Position numbers and translations under genes: made by a program. Shown here one piece after another: positions 17,996 through 26,384 of a stretch of 64,000 nucleotides of DNA (positions are counted from its first letter, which is position 1; every line of letters starts with the position of its first letter). Where the stretch lies: positions 62,001-126,000 of the forward strand of contig CAUJCM010000001.1 in assembly GCA_963169655.1 (NCBI GenBank), in the 5' to 3' direction. Origin of the DNA: Patescibacteria group bacterium (GTDB taxonomy: Bacteria; Patescibacteriota; Gracilibacteria; UBA1369). Under the pieces are notes generated by a model. The model searched no databases. It was not told the origin of the DNA and saw only the letters and a program-made list of their open reading frames with translations.

Positions 17996-18844
17996 TTATT
18001 TATTTAGTTTAGAACCGTTACGTCTTGAAACAATAAATTTATTACTATGTTTATTGCGTTTTCGAGTTTTCACTCCAAGAGCGGCTAAGCCCCATGGTGT
18101 TTTAGGGTGGGGAAGTCCGCAAGGTTGATTTCCTTCTCCACCTCCATGTGGATGGTCTACTGGGTTCATAACTTTTCCTCTTACTGAAGGACGTATTCCT
18201 AACCATCTGTTTCTACCAGCTTTTCCAATTTTTACTAAAGTATGATCAATATTACTAACTATTCCGATTGTTGCAAAACAATTTTTATTGATAAGTCTTA
18301 CTTCTCCTGAAGGTAGTTTTACATGTGCTACATCTTTTTCTACTGCAATTAAAGTAGCTTTTGCTCCTGCAGATCGTACTATTTGACCTCCTTTATTTCG
18401 CTCTAATTCTAGATTATAAATATTATATCCGCTTGGGATATGTTTAAGCATTATTCTGTTTCCAATAGTAATTTTTGCTTTGTCTTTAGCAACTATTTCA
18501 TCACCAATTTTAATTCCTTCAGGTGCTAAATGATAACGCTTTTCACCATCAGCATAAACTACTAACATAATTAAAGCAGTTCTATTTGGATCATATTCAA
18601 TACTAGTGACTTTACCTGGGATACCTAATTTATCAGTTCTTTTAAAGTCAACATTTCTTAAAAGTTTTTTATGACCACCTCCTTGATGTCTGATCGTAAT
18701 TTTTCCTTGATTATTGCGACCAGCTTTTTTCTTTTTTCCAACAACTAAACTTTTTTCAGGTTTATTTGTTGTGATAATAGAGTAGTCTAGAACGCTCATC
18801 ATTCTTCTACCTGGAGTTGTGGATTTAAATTTTTTTACTGGCAC
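17996..18844 (-). CDS. rplB: 50S ribosomal protein L2
   Basis: A 282-residue L2, needed for subunit joining and peptidyl transfer. It shows the OB part ([25 protein letters not shown]), an SH3-like part and the C-terminal [29 protein letters not shown], which includes the conserved His of the HPHGGGEG loop. Length is about average. Confidence 0.98.
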   Translation of the reverse strand: MPVKKFKSTTPGRRMMSVLDYSIITTNKPEKSLVVGKKKKAGRNNQGKITIRHQGGGHKKLLRNVDFKRTDKLGIPGKVTSIEYDPNRTALIMLVVYADGEKRYHLAPEGIKIGDEIVAKDKAKITIGNRIMLKHIPSGYNIYNLELERNKGGQIVRSAGAKATLIAVEKDVAHVKLPSGEVRLINKNCFATIGIVSNIDHTLVKIGKAGRNRWLGIRPSVRGKVMNPVDHPHGGGEGNQPCGLPHPKTPWGLAALGVKTRKRNKHSNKFIVSRRNGSKLNK

Positions 18845-18874
18845 GGTCTTATGTGTTTAATAATATAAATTAAA

Positions 18875-19276
18875 TTATTTCTTTGTAGTTACTTTTGTCT
18901 TTGCTGTGCTTTTTTTTGAAGTACTGGTTTTAGTAACTTTAGGTTTTGTTGTGCTAACCTTTACTTTAACATCTTTTTTGTCAGCTTTTTCTACTTTTGT
19001 AAAATCGAGTTCAGCTCCTTTATTTAAAGTGATATATGCTTTTGAAAATTCTTTTCTTTTGTTCATAACCCCTTTTCTAATTGCTCTAAATTTATTTGGA
19101 ACTTTTACCATTTTAACGCCTTTCACATCAACACCATAAAGTGATTTGATCGCAATTTTGATGTCAATTTTAGTAGCTTTTGAACTTACCCAAAAAGTGT
19201 AAATATTTTTTTCTTGTAATTGTGCTGATTTTTCAGTTATTACCGGGTTTCTAATTATGTTAGTTATGTTTGTCAT
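18875..19276 (-). CDS. rplW: 50S ribosomal protein L23
   Basis: A 133-residue L23 at the tunnel exit, docking site for trigger factor and SRP. The core (about 1-98) has IIRNPVITEKSAQLQEKNIYTFWVSSKATKIDIKIAIKSLYGVDVKGV. The final 35 residues are Lys, Thr and Ser only in large part, a basic tail beyond the usual end. Confidence 0.96.
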   Translation of the reverse strand: MTNITNIIRNPVITEKSAQLQEKNIYTFWVSSKATKIDIKIAIKSLYGVDVKGVKMVKVPNKFRAIRKGVMNKRKEFSKAYITLNKGAELDFTKVEKADKKDVKVKVSTTKPKVTKTSTSKKSTAKTKVTTKK

Positions 19277-19284
19277 TCCTTTAA

Positions 19285-19923
19285 TTATTTAGCAGATAAG
19301 AAAATTGTAGGTAATTTGTTGATAGCTTCTTCAAAAAATAAAATAGTATGGTACTTTTGAAGGTCGGCTATATTTAAGTAATTGACTAAAATAGTTTTTA
19401 CTTTAGGGATATTATTTGCTGACTTAACAACTGTTTCACTTTTCTCAGGTAAAACTATGAGCAGATCTTTTTCAACCGGAAGTTTTTTAATCATATCTAC
19501 TATATTTTTAGTCTTAATTTCTTTGCTTTCATATTTATCAAGACCAATAATTTGTTCTTCTCTGAGCTTTTGAGATAGAGCAGAAAATAAAGCAAGCCTT
19601 CTTTGTTTTTTTGGCATATCTTTAGTATAATTTTTTACATTTCTTGGTCCGTGAGATACACCTCCTCCTTTTTGATGAGGATTATTTGTAGCACCTTGTC
19701 TTGCTTGACCAGTTCCTTTTTGTCTAAAAGGTTTCTTTTTTCCACCAACAACTTCTCCTTTGGTTTTAGTGTGGGCTATCATTGAAAGACGTTTGTTAGA
19801 TAGTTGCCTTACTAAAGCTTGATGAACCAAATCTTTATTGAAAGCTACTTCAAATACTTCTGGTAAAGCTTCTATGTCTTTAACTTTACTGCCTTGCTGA
19901 TTGTATATAGTAATCTTAGCCAT
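19285..19923 (-). CDS. rplD: 50S ribosomal protein L4
   Basis: A 212-residue L4. The tunnel loop is recognisable: GGKKKPFRQKGTGQARQGATNNPHQKGGGVSHGP. The C-terminal Rossmann-like part includes KDLLIVLPEK and SANNIPKVKTILVNYLNIADLQKYHTILFFEEAI. In model bacteria L4 also regulates the S10 operon; no matching leader is seen here, since tuf and rpsJ precede rplC. Confidence 0.97.
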   Translation of the reverse strand: MAKITIYNQQGSKVKDIEALPEVFEVAFNKDLVHQALVRQLSNKRLSMIAHTKTKGEVVGGKKKPFRQKGTGQARQGATNNPHQKGGGVSHGPRNVKNYTKDMPKKQRRLALFSALSQKLREEQIIGLDKYESKEIKTKNIVDMIKKLPVEKDLLIVLPEKSETVVKSANNIPKVKTILVNYLNIADLQKYHTILFFEEAINKLPTIFLSAK

Positions 19924-19925
19924 AA

Positions 19926-20510
19926 TTATGATAATTTTTTAATAGTTACATAGGAGTTTATAGCTCCAGGTACTGGTCCTTTAATTCCAATTAAATGTTG
20001 TTCTGGATCAATATAAGCAATTGAACTTCTTAAAGTTTGTTGTTCATTTCCCATATGTCTAGGTAATTTTTTTCCTTTATGAATTTTACCTGGTTTTGCT
20101 CTAGCACCAACAGATCCTGGCTCTCTTTGAAAGTGAGATCCGTGAGATTTTGGTCCACCATGGAATTTCCACATCTTCATTACACCTTGAAAACCTTTAC
20201 CTTTAGTGACTCCAGTAACAGTGATTAAATCACCTTCTGAAAAAATAGAGGATACTTCTAAGGTTTGGCCTTTTGCTAATTGATCTAGATTATCAACTTT
20301 AATTTCTCTTAAATAATAGAATTTTTTAGTCTTTGTAGGTTTTTTTCTATTATCAAATCCGAGGACAATGGCATTATAGCCATCTTTGTCTTCTGTTTTA
20401 AGTTGATTAATTGTATTGGGTGAACATTGTACTATGGTGACTGGAACATAATTTCCATTATCTTTTAGTACTCTTGTCATTCCTAGTTTTTTTCCTAGTA
20501 TTCCTTTCAT
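19926..20510 (-). CDS. rplC: 50S ribosomal protein L3
   Basis: A 194-residue L3, near the peptidyl-transferase centre. MKGILGKKLGMTRVLKDNGNYVPVTIVQ opens the protein; GVTKGKGFQGVMKMWKFHGGPKSHGSHFQREPGSVGA is the internal loop. Its modified Gln (in GSHFQREPGS) is conserved. It starts two bases before rplD ends the spacing, and the usual order rpsJ-rplC-rplD is kept. Confidence 0.98.
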   Translation of the reverse strand: MKGILGKKLGMTRVLKDNGNYVPVTIVQCSPNTINQLKTEDKDGYNAIVLGFDNRKKPTKTKKFYYLREIKVDNLDQLAKGQTLEVSSIFSEGDLITVTGVTKGKGFQGVMKMWKFHGGPKSHGSHFQREPGSVGARAKPGKIHKGKKLPRHMGNEQQTLRSSIAYIDPEQHLIGIKGPVPGAINSYVTIKKLS

Positions 20511-20586
20511 ATTAGTTTAGAGGTTACATATTTATTCGGAATTAAAGTTGAATAAAGATTTGAGTATTGATTTTTTAAACCGCTAC

Positions 20587-20606
20587 TCTAGTAACATATA
20601 ACTAGA
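20587..20606 (-). repeat. Inverted repeat in the rpsJ-rplC spacer
   Basis: The 113-base gap between rpsJ and rplC is much longer than its neighbours in this operon. It holds the inverted repeat TCTAGT-N8-ACTAGA, six pairs with an eight-base loop, followed on the minus strand by GTAGCGG. It may be a small RNA hairpin regulating the S10 part of the transcript, but no known leader motif is recognised. Confidence 0.4.
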
Positions 20607-20623
20607 ATCTGATTTTAAAGTTT

Positions 20624-20956
20624 TTAACTTTCTTTTTGCAGCATTCTAATTTCTATGTCTACTCCAGCTGGTAAGCTCAAATTTGTTAATGAGTCTACTG
20701 TTTTTGGAGTACTTTCAGTTATGTCTATTAATCTTTTATGTGTACGAATTTCGTATTGATCTCTTGAGTTTTTATGAACAAAAGTTGATCTGTTTACTGT
20801 AATTTTTTCAATTTTAGTAGGCAATGGAATAGGTCCTGCTACAATTGCTCCTGTTCTTTCTGCTGTATCTATGATTAATTTAGCCGAATCATCTACAATT
20901 TTATGATCATATGCTTGAATTTTGATTCGAATCTTTTGTTTACCTGATGTTGCCAT
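20624..20956 (-). CDS. rpsJ: 30S ribosomal protein S10
   Basis: A 110-residue S10 (NusE), part of the 30S head and of antitermination complexes with NusB. It has [41 protein letters not shown] and the C-terminal [11 protein letters not shown]. It follows tuf by 24 bases, so S10 genes are transcribed from the tuf promoter. Confidence 0.98.
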   Translation of the reverse strand: MATSGKQKIRIKIQAYDHKIVDDSAKLIIDTAERTGAIVAGPIPLPTKIEKITVNRSTFVHKNSRDQYEIRTHKRLIDITESTPKTVDSLTNLSLPAGVDIEIRMLQKES

Positions 20957-20980
20957 TGCTTACTAAAATTTAATATTTAA

Positions 20981-22165
20981 TTATTTAATAATTTTTGTTA
21001 CTACCCCTGCACCTACTGTTCTTCCACCTTCACGGATAGCAAATCTCAAATTATCGTTGATAGCTACTGGTACTGATAATGTAATTGTCATTTTAATATC
21101 ATCACCTGGCATTACCATTTCTACTCCTGCAGGTAATTCAATTGCACCAGTTACATCAGTAGTTCTAATATAGAATTGAGGTTTATAACCTTTGAAGAAT
21201 GGAGTATGACGACCACCTTCATCTTTTGTTAATACATAAACTTGAGCTTCAAATTGTGTATGTGGAGTGATTGAGCCTGTTTTTGCTAATACCATTCCTC
21301 TTTCAATATCTTCTCTTTCAACACCACGAAGTAATAGACCTACATTATCTCCAGCTTGTCCTTGATCTAATAATTTTTTAAACATTTCGACTCCAGTTAC
21401 TACAGTTTTTCTTGTATCTCTAATCCCAACAATTTCAACTTCTTCATTTACTTTAACAACACCTGTTTCAATTCTTCCTGTAGCTACAGTTCCACGACCT
21501 TTAATTGAGAAGACGTCTTCCACAGCCATCATGAATGGTTTGTCTAATTCACGTACTGGTTCTGGTATGAAGTTATCTAAAGCATCTAATAAATCTTGAA
21601 TAGGTTTAGTTGCTACTGGATCTGTTGGATTTTCAAGAGCTTTAAGAGCTGAACCTCGGATTACTGGAGTATTTGCTCCATCATAACCATATTTTGTTAA
21701 TAAATCACGAACTTCCATTTCAGATAAATCAGCTATTTCTGGATCTGCCATATCCATTTTATTTAAGAATACGACAATATATGGAACATTAACTTGTTTT
21801 GCTAAAAGGATATGTTCACGAGTTTGAGGCATTGGACCATCAGCAGCAGAACATACTAAAATAGCACCATCCATTTGAGCTGCACCAGTAATCATGTTTT
21901 TAACATAATCGGCGTGACCAGGACAATCAACGTGAGCATAATGCCTTTTTTCAGTTTCATATTCCTGATGTGATGTATTAATAGTAATACCACGAGTTCT
22001 TTCTTCTGGAGCATTGTCAATTTCATCATATTTTCTTGCTTTTGCTCTACCTTGTGCAGCACTATAAGTTGTAATTGCAGCTGTTAAAGTAGTTTTACCA
22101 TGGTCTACGTGACCGATTGTACCAACGTTAACGTGTGGTTTATTTCTTTGAAATACTTCACTCAT
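20981..22165 (-). CDS. tuf: Elongation factor Tu
   Basis: EF-Tu delivers aminoacyl-tRNA as a GTP complex. The 394-residue protein has G1 GHVDHGKTT (18-26), the switch I RGITI, G3 DCPGHADY, G4 NKMD and G5 SALKALE, then domains II and III with [12 protein letters not shown] and VMPGDDIKM. Length matches the family (394). It is the first gene of a long transcript with rpsJ, rplC and the other S10/spc genes, with its own promoter after fusA. Confidence 0.99.
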   Translation of the reverse strand: MSEVFQRNKPHVNVGTIGHVDHGKTTLTAAITTYSAAQGRAKARKYDEIDNAPEERTRGITINTSHQEYETEKRHYAHVDCPGHADYVKNMITGAAQMDGAILVCSAADGPMPQTREHILLAKQVNVPYIVVFLNKMDMADPEIADLSEMEVRDLLTKYGYDGANTPVIRGSALKALENPTDPVATKPIQDLLDALDNFIPEPVRELDKPFMMAVEDVFSIKGRGTVATGRIETGVVKVNEEVEIVGIRDTRKTVVTGVEMFKKLLDQGQAGDNVGLLLRGVEREDIERGMVLAKTGSITPHTQFEAQVYVLTKDEGGRHTPFFKGYKPQFYIRTTDVTGAIELPAGVEMVMPGDDIKMTITLSVPVAINDNLRFAIREGGRTVGAGVVTKIIK

Positions 22166-22219
22166 ATATTTAACAAGTTATAAATAATATATTGTCTTCT
22201 TGTGGACAAATGCCACGTG

Positions 22220-22248
22220 ATATTAGCCGAAAAGTTTTATGATTGCAA
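22220..22248 (-). promoter_or_regulatory. Promoter for tuf-rpsJ-rplC...
   Basis: Minus strand: -35 TTGCAA (22243-22248), 17-base spacer, -10 TAATAT (22220-22225), then CACGTGGC, a GC-rich discriminator in an AT-rich spacer. The -35 starts 12 bases after the fusA stop. The leader then contains the small hairpin GTGG-CATTTGT-CCAC. Confidence 0.8.
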
Positions 22249-22260
22249 TAGTTTTTTTTA

Positions 22261-24336
22261 TTATGATTTTGCTCTTTCAGCAATGATCTTTTCAGCTACA
22301 TTACCTGGTACTCTTTCATATCTATCAAACTCCATAGCATAGCCAGCTCTACCTTGAGAAAGAGATCTTAAGTCTGTTGCGTAACCAAACATTTCTGCTA
22401 ATGGAACATAAGCTGAAATTACTTTTGCCATACCTCTATTAGAAGTTTCGTAAATTTGACCTCTTCGTGAAGATAAATTTCCCATTACATCTCCAAAATA
22501 TTCATCTGGAGTAGTAACTTCTACTTTCATAATTGGTTCAAGAATAATAGGGTTAGCAGACCTAACGGCTTTTTGGAAGGCTAAAGATCCTGCAATTTTA
22601 AATGATAATTCATTGGAGTCTACATCGTGATATGAACCATCATATAATTCAACTTTAACATCTACTATTGGGAACCCAGCTTGAATACCACGTGTTAATG
22701 CTTCTTGTACTCCTTTATCTACTGCAGGAATAAATTCTCTTGGTATTCTTCCACCAACAACACTATTAATAAATTCATACCCCTTTCCAGGTTCTTGTGG
22801 AGATACATTCATTAAAACGTGTCCATATTGACCGCGTCCACCAGATTGTTTTGCATATTTTTCTTCAGATTTTACTGGGATAGTGATAGTTTCTCTATAA
22901 GCTACTTGAGGTTTACCTATATTTGCTTCTACTTTAAATTCTCTCTTCATTCTTTCAACTAAGATTTCAAGATGTAATTCTCCCATACCTTCAATAAGAG
23001 TTTGGCTTGTTTCTTCGTCTGTTGAAACTCTGAATGTTGGATCTTCTTCAGCCAGTTTATGAAGTGCAAGACCCATTTTTTCTTGGTCTGCTTTAGTTTT
23101 TGGTTCGATTGCAATTTTAATAACTGGTTCTGGGAAATCGATTGATTCAAGTAATATTGGATGTTTTTCGTCAGCTAATGTATGGCCTGTTAATGTATCT
23201 TTTAAACCGACTAATGCTGCTATATCTCCTGCATGTACTTCTTTGATTTCTTCTCTTTGGTTAGCATGCATTTGTAATATTCTACCAATTCTTTCTTTTT
23301 TACCATTATTCATATTGGTGACATAACTACCTGATTGGAGAATGCCAGAATAAACACGGAAGAAAGCTATTTTTCCAACATAAGGATCTGTGGCTATTTT
23401 AAAAACTATAGCAGAAAGTGGCTCTTCATTAATTAATTTTCTTGTTTCTTCTTCTCCTGTATCTGGATTAGTTCCTTTGATAGTTCCTAAATCTTCAGGA
23501 GATGGTAAATAATCTACTACAGCATCAAGAACTAATTGAACACCTTTGTTTGCTAGAGAAGTACCACACATTACTGGGAATATTTGTGTTTTTAATACTG
23601 CTTTTCTTAGGGCTTGTTTTAATTCATCAGTATTTATTGTTTCACCAGCTAAATATTTCTCCATTAAGATATCATCTGTTTCTGCTACTTTTTCAATTAA
23701 AGCATTTTTATATTCAGCAACTTGGCTTTTCATATTTTCTGGAATTGCAATTTCATTAACTTGTTCCCCAAATTTTCCATTAAATTCATAACATTTTTCT
23801 GCAACTAAATCGATGATAGCTCTAAAATCACTTTCTGTTCCAACAGGTAATTGAATAGCAATAGCGTCTTTGGATAGTCTTTCGTTAATAGATTTGATTG
23901 TCATAAAGAAATCGCTACCAATTTTATCCATTTTATTGGCGAAAGCTAGTCTGGGTACTTGATATTTATCTGCTTGTCTCCAAACAGTTTCTGTTTGAGG
24001 TTCAACTCCTTGTGATGAATCAAAAACTACTACACCTCCATCTAAAACTCTCATGGATCTTTCTACTTCAGCAGTAAAATCAACGTGACCTGGTGTATCA
24101 ATCAAATTAAATCTGTGGTCTTTCCATTTACAAGTTGTAGCAGCTGAAGTAATTGTAATACCTCTTTCTCTTTCTTGATCCATCCAATCCATTGTAGCTT
24201 CTCCTTCATGTGTTTCACCTATTTTGTGATTTTTTCCTGTGTAAAATAAAATTCTTTCTGAAGTTGTGGTTTTACCAGCATCAATATGGGCAATAATACC
24301 AAAGTTTCTAAGACGAGCAATATCGGGGTTAGACAT
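22261..24336 (-). CDS. fusA: Elongation factor G
   Basis: EF-G catalyses translocation and, with RRF, ribosome recycling. The 691-residue protein has the five domains of the family: G domain with [17 protein letters not shown] and NKMD; domain II; domain III (about 400-475); domain IV with the [11 protein letters not shown] start and the [18 protein letters not shown] tip; and domain V with [14 protein letters not shown]. No second copy is visible. It begins with its own promoter because the plus-strand surface gene separates it from rpsG. Confidence 0.99.
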   Translation of the reverse strand: MSNPDIARLRNFGIIAHIDAGKTTTSERILFYTGKNHKIGETHEGEATMDWMDQERERGITITSAATTCKWKDHRFNLIDTPGHVDFTAEVERSMRVLDGGVVVFDSSQGVEPQTETVWRQADKYQVPRLAFANKMDKIGSDFFMTIKSINERLSKDAIAIQLPVGTESDFRAIIDLVAEKCYEFNGKFGEQVNEIAIPENMKSQVAEYKNALIEKVAETDDILMEKYLAGETINTDELKQALRKAVLKTQIFPVMCGTSLANKGVQLVLDAVVDYLPSPEDLGTIKGTNPDTGEEETRKLINEEPLSAIVFKIATDPYVGKIAFFRVYSGILQSGSYVTNMNNGKKERIGRILQMHANQREEIKEVHAGDIAALVGLKDTLTGHTLADEKHPILLESIDFPEPVIKIAIEPKTKADQEKMGLALHKLAEEDPTFRVSTDEETSQTLIEGMGELHLEILVERMKREFKVEANIGKPQVAYRETITIPVKSEEKYAKQSGGRGQYGHVLMNVSPQEPGKGYEFINSVVGGRIPREFIPAVDKGVQEALTRGIQAGFPIVDVKVELYDGSYHDVDSNELSFKIAGSLAFQKAVRSANPIILEPIMKVEVTTPDEYFGDVMGNLSSRRGQIYETSNRGMAKVISAYVPLAEMFGYATDLRSLSQGRAGYAMEFDRYERVPGNVAEKIIAERAKS

Positions 24337-24373
24337 ACTATTTAGTGATTAATTTTAAATAAATTGTGCGGCT

Positions 24374-24401
24374 ATTATAATTTTTCTTTATTTGAAGTCA
24401 A
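24374..24401 (-). promoter_or_regulatory. Promoter for fusA
   Basis: Minus strand: -35 TTGACT (24396-24401), 16-base spacer, -10 TATAAT (24374-24379), followed by AGCCGCAC, a GC-rich discriminator. It lies in the divergent spacer between fusA and the plus-strand surface gene. Confidence 0.85.
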
Positions 24402-24475
24402 GAAAAGCTGGTGATTTAAGATGCTAGATTTCCTATCTTGGGAGGATTGTTTAGTTTAAGTGTTGATTATGCTTT

Positions 24476-24504
24476 TTGAAATAAAGCCTATTTTATGGTA
24501 TAAT
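24476..24504 (+). promoter_or_regulatory. Promoter for the plus-strand surface-protein gene
   Basis: -35 TTGAAA (24476-24481), 17-base spacer, -10 TATAAT (24499-24504) preceded by TGG, an extended -10. It lies inside the longest open frame, which shows that the upstream GTG at 24460 is not the real start. Confidence 0.8.
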
Positions 24505-24531
24505 TTAAAGATTATTTTATTTCATTTTGTA

Positions 24532-25359
24532 GTGAAAAAATACCAATTAATTAATATTTTGTTTAAAGGAATTGCTGTAATATTTGTGAATATTTTAATG
24601 ATTTCTGTGGTTTTTGCTCAAATAAGTTCTTCTGCCAATTATAATATGGTAGATTTTTTGAACTCTGAAGCTTCTTTAGATACAACAAGTAATTCTTATC
24701 AATTAAATGATAGTATTGATTATTATGGTGGAGTTAGTTCTGGTAATAATTATGTGGAATGTACAGGTGATTATGCTGTGCTAAGTAATTGTGGGCAAGT
24801 GGTAGATAATAGTGGTGGTGGATCTGGAGGTGGTTCAGGCGGAGGAGGTACTGGAGGAGGGAGTGGTACTATTGATTGTATTTTGACAGATAGTTGTGAT
24901 AAGGAAGAAAAAGAGGAAATTATTCCTGAGGAGGGGCCCGAATTTAAATTACCTGATATTGAAGAACCAAGAGAAAAAATTAAGTCTGAGGTAATTCCAG
25001 AAGTTCATCCTGCACCTATGAAACCAATTTATAAGCCTTTGACACAAGAGTTTGTTATTGAAGATGCCGGTGTGGGGATAATTAAAGAGGCACCAGAGGA
25101 TTTATTTTGTGAAGATTTAGTTTGTGTTGAATATGACAATTTAAAGCCGAGTGCTATGAAATTAGAACTTAATAATGGTGCTTTTTGTAAAATATATCTG
25201 TTTGGAAGCTATCAATTTTTAATTGATTGTAGGAGTCTAGTGTTAATTTTAATTTTGATTGCTTTAAGTGTGTTGGCTTTGAGTGGTATATTTTTTGAAA
25301 AGGAAATTTTTGAACGATCATATTTAACTCAAAAAAATAAAATAAAAAAAGGCTCTTAA
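24532..25359 (+). CDS. Secreted, membrane-anchored surface protein of unknown function
   Basis: I do not recognise a named family. The frame is open from 24460, but a near-consensus promoter lies inside it, so I take the GTG at 24532 (275 residues). This start gives a textbook signal peptide: KKY, a hydrophobic stretch, then FAQ and a likely cleavage after the Ala. After it come SSSANYNM and SNSYQLND, two short 'SSxNYxL' beta-type units often seen in secreted CPR proteins. A Gly/Ser linker (about residues 90-112), an acidic Pro/Glu-rich stretch with several cysteines, and one membrane helix (about 235-260) followed by a basic tail complete the protein. The topology is therefore a surface domain on a C-terminal anchor. 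It interrupts the rpsG-fusA cluster on the opposite strand. Confidence 0.7.
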   Translation: MKKYQLINILFKGIAVIFVNILMISVVFAQISSSANYNMVDFLNSEASLDTTSNSYQLNDSIDYYGGVSSGNNYVECTGDYAVLSNCGQVVDNSGGGSGGGSGGGGTGGGSGTIDCILTDSCDKEEKEEIIPEEGPEFKLPDIEEPREKIKSEVIPEVHPAPMKPIYKPLTQEFVIEDAGVGIIKEAPEDLFCEDLVCVEYDNLKPSAMKLELNNGAFCKIYLFGSYQFLIDCRSLVLILILIALSVLALSGIFFEKEIFERSYLTQKNKIKKGS

Positions 25360-25377
25360 TTATATAAAAGCCTTTTT
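25346..25377. terminator. Terminator between the surface gene and rpsG
   Basis: Stem AAAAAGGCT pairing with AGCCTTTTT around a 14-base loop that contains the TAA stop of the plus-strand gene. It serves the two converging transcripts. Confidence 0.85.
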
Positions 25378-25395
25378 CCCTTAAAAATATATTTT

Positions 25396-25851
25396 TTAGT
25401 ATCTTGCGTAATGAGCAAAAGCTTTATTTGCTTGAGCCATTTTATTAACATCATCTCTCTTTTTTATGGCTGCTCCTTCTCCGTTGGAAGCTTGAATTAA
25501 TTCTTCAGCTAATTTTTTTGCCATTGGTGCATTTCTTTTTGAACGGCAAATTCCTAAAATCCATCTTATACTTAAAGTTACTTGTCTTTTAGGTTTAACT
25601 TCCATTGGTATTTGATATACAGCACCACCAATTCTTTTTGCTTTAACTTCTAAAGTTGGCTTAACTGTATCAATAGCTTTTTCAAAAATCTTGATAGGAT
25701 CTTTATGTCCTTTTTGACTAATGAGATCTAGAGCATCTTTAAATATACGTTGAGCAGTGCTTTTTTTGCCTTGCTTCATGATACCGTTTACAAACTTTTC
25801 TTGAAGAGCAGATGAATCTTCTGAAATTATATTTAATCTTTTCTGAGCCAT
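25396..25851 (-). CDS. rpsG: 30S ribosomal protein S7
   Basis: A 151-residue S7, a primary 16S binder that nucleates the head and lies near the E site. The sequence shows FVNGIMKQGKKSTAQRIFKDALDLI, GGAVYQIPMEVKPKRQVTLSIRWIL and KRDDVNKMAQANKAFAHYARY. It follows rpsL by 35 bases. Confidence 0.98.
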   Translation of the reverse strand: MAQKRLNIISEDSSALQEKFVNGIMKQGKKSTAQRIFKDALDLISQKGHKDPIKIFEKAIDTVKPTLEVKAKRIGGAVYQIPMEVKPKRQVTLSIRWILGICRSKRNAPMAKKLAEELIQASNGEGAAIKKRDDVNKMAQANKAFAHYARY

Positions 25852-25886
25852 TTTTCAATGAATTATTAAATGAATACTAAAAATTA

Positions 25887-26303
25887 TTATTGTTGTTTTG
25901 GTTTCTTTGTACCATATCGAGATCGACCTTGTCTTCTTTCATTAACACCTTGTGTGTCTAACACGCCTCTAACAATATGATAACGAACACCTGGTAAATC
26001 TTTAACTCTACCTCCTCTAATCATTACTACACTATGTTCTTGTAAATTATGACCTTCTCCAGGAATATATGCATTTACTTCTAAACCATTTGTAAGTCTA
26101 ACTTTAGCAAATTTTCTTAAAGCAGAGTTTGGTTTTTTTGGAGTCATAGTTCCTACTTTAATACAAACACCTCTTCTGAATGGGCTTGGATTATGTACTG
26201 ATCTGTTTTTAATTGTATTCATAGTTGTGAGCAAAGCAGGGGATTTGCTTTTTCTGATTTTTGCTTTTCGTGGCTTACGAATTAATTGATTTATTGTTGG
26301 CAT
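25887..26303 (-). CDS. rpsL: 30S ribosomal protein S12
   Basis: A 138-residue S12 of the decoding centre, the longer form with an insert after residue 25. It has [20 protein letters not shown] (Lys56 corresponds to the streptomycin-contact lysine of E. coli) and [32 protein letters not shown]. Nothing in it suggests streptomycin resistance. It has its own promoter in the spacer after rpoC. Confidence 0.98.
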   Translation of the reverse strand: MPTINQLIRKPRKAKIRKSKSPALLTTMNTIKNRSVHNPSPFRRGVCIKVGTMTPKKPNSALRKFAKVRLTNGLEVNAYIPGEGHNLQEHSVVMIRGGRVKDLPGVRYHIVRGVLDTQGVNERRQGRSRYGTKKPKQQ

Positions 26304-26344
26304 ATCTGATTATTAATTTTATGACTTATTATAATTTATAGTGG

Positions 26345-26370
26345 CCACAATTTACACAAGGCAATTGTGG
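26345..26370 (-). repeat. Perfect inverted repeat overlapping the rpsL promoter
   Basis: CCACAATT-N10-AATTGTGG, eight pairs, lies between the -35 and -10 boxes of the rpsL promoter and covers the -10. It could be an operator, or a weak terminator of the rpoC transcript (there is no long T run). Confidence 0.55.
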
Positions 26371-26377
26371 ATTGCAA
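26349..26377 (-). promoter_or_regulatory. Promoter for rpsL-rpsG
   Basis: Minus strand: -35 TTGCAA (26372-26377), 17-base spacer, -10 TAAATT (26349-26354), then GTGGCCAC. Same TTGCAATC start and spacing as the tuf and infA promoters. A second -10-like TATAAT lies further down. Confidence 0.65.
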
Positions 26378-26384
26378 GTTATTT

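Noticed and set aside
24460-24531. Surface protein start at the GTG at 24460
   Set aside because: A TTGAAA-17-TATAAT promoter lies within this stretch; the GTG at 24532 gives a clean signal peptide.
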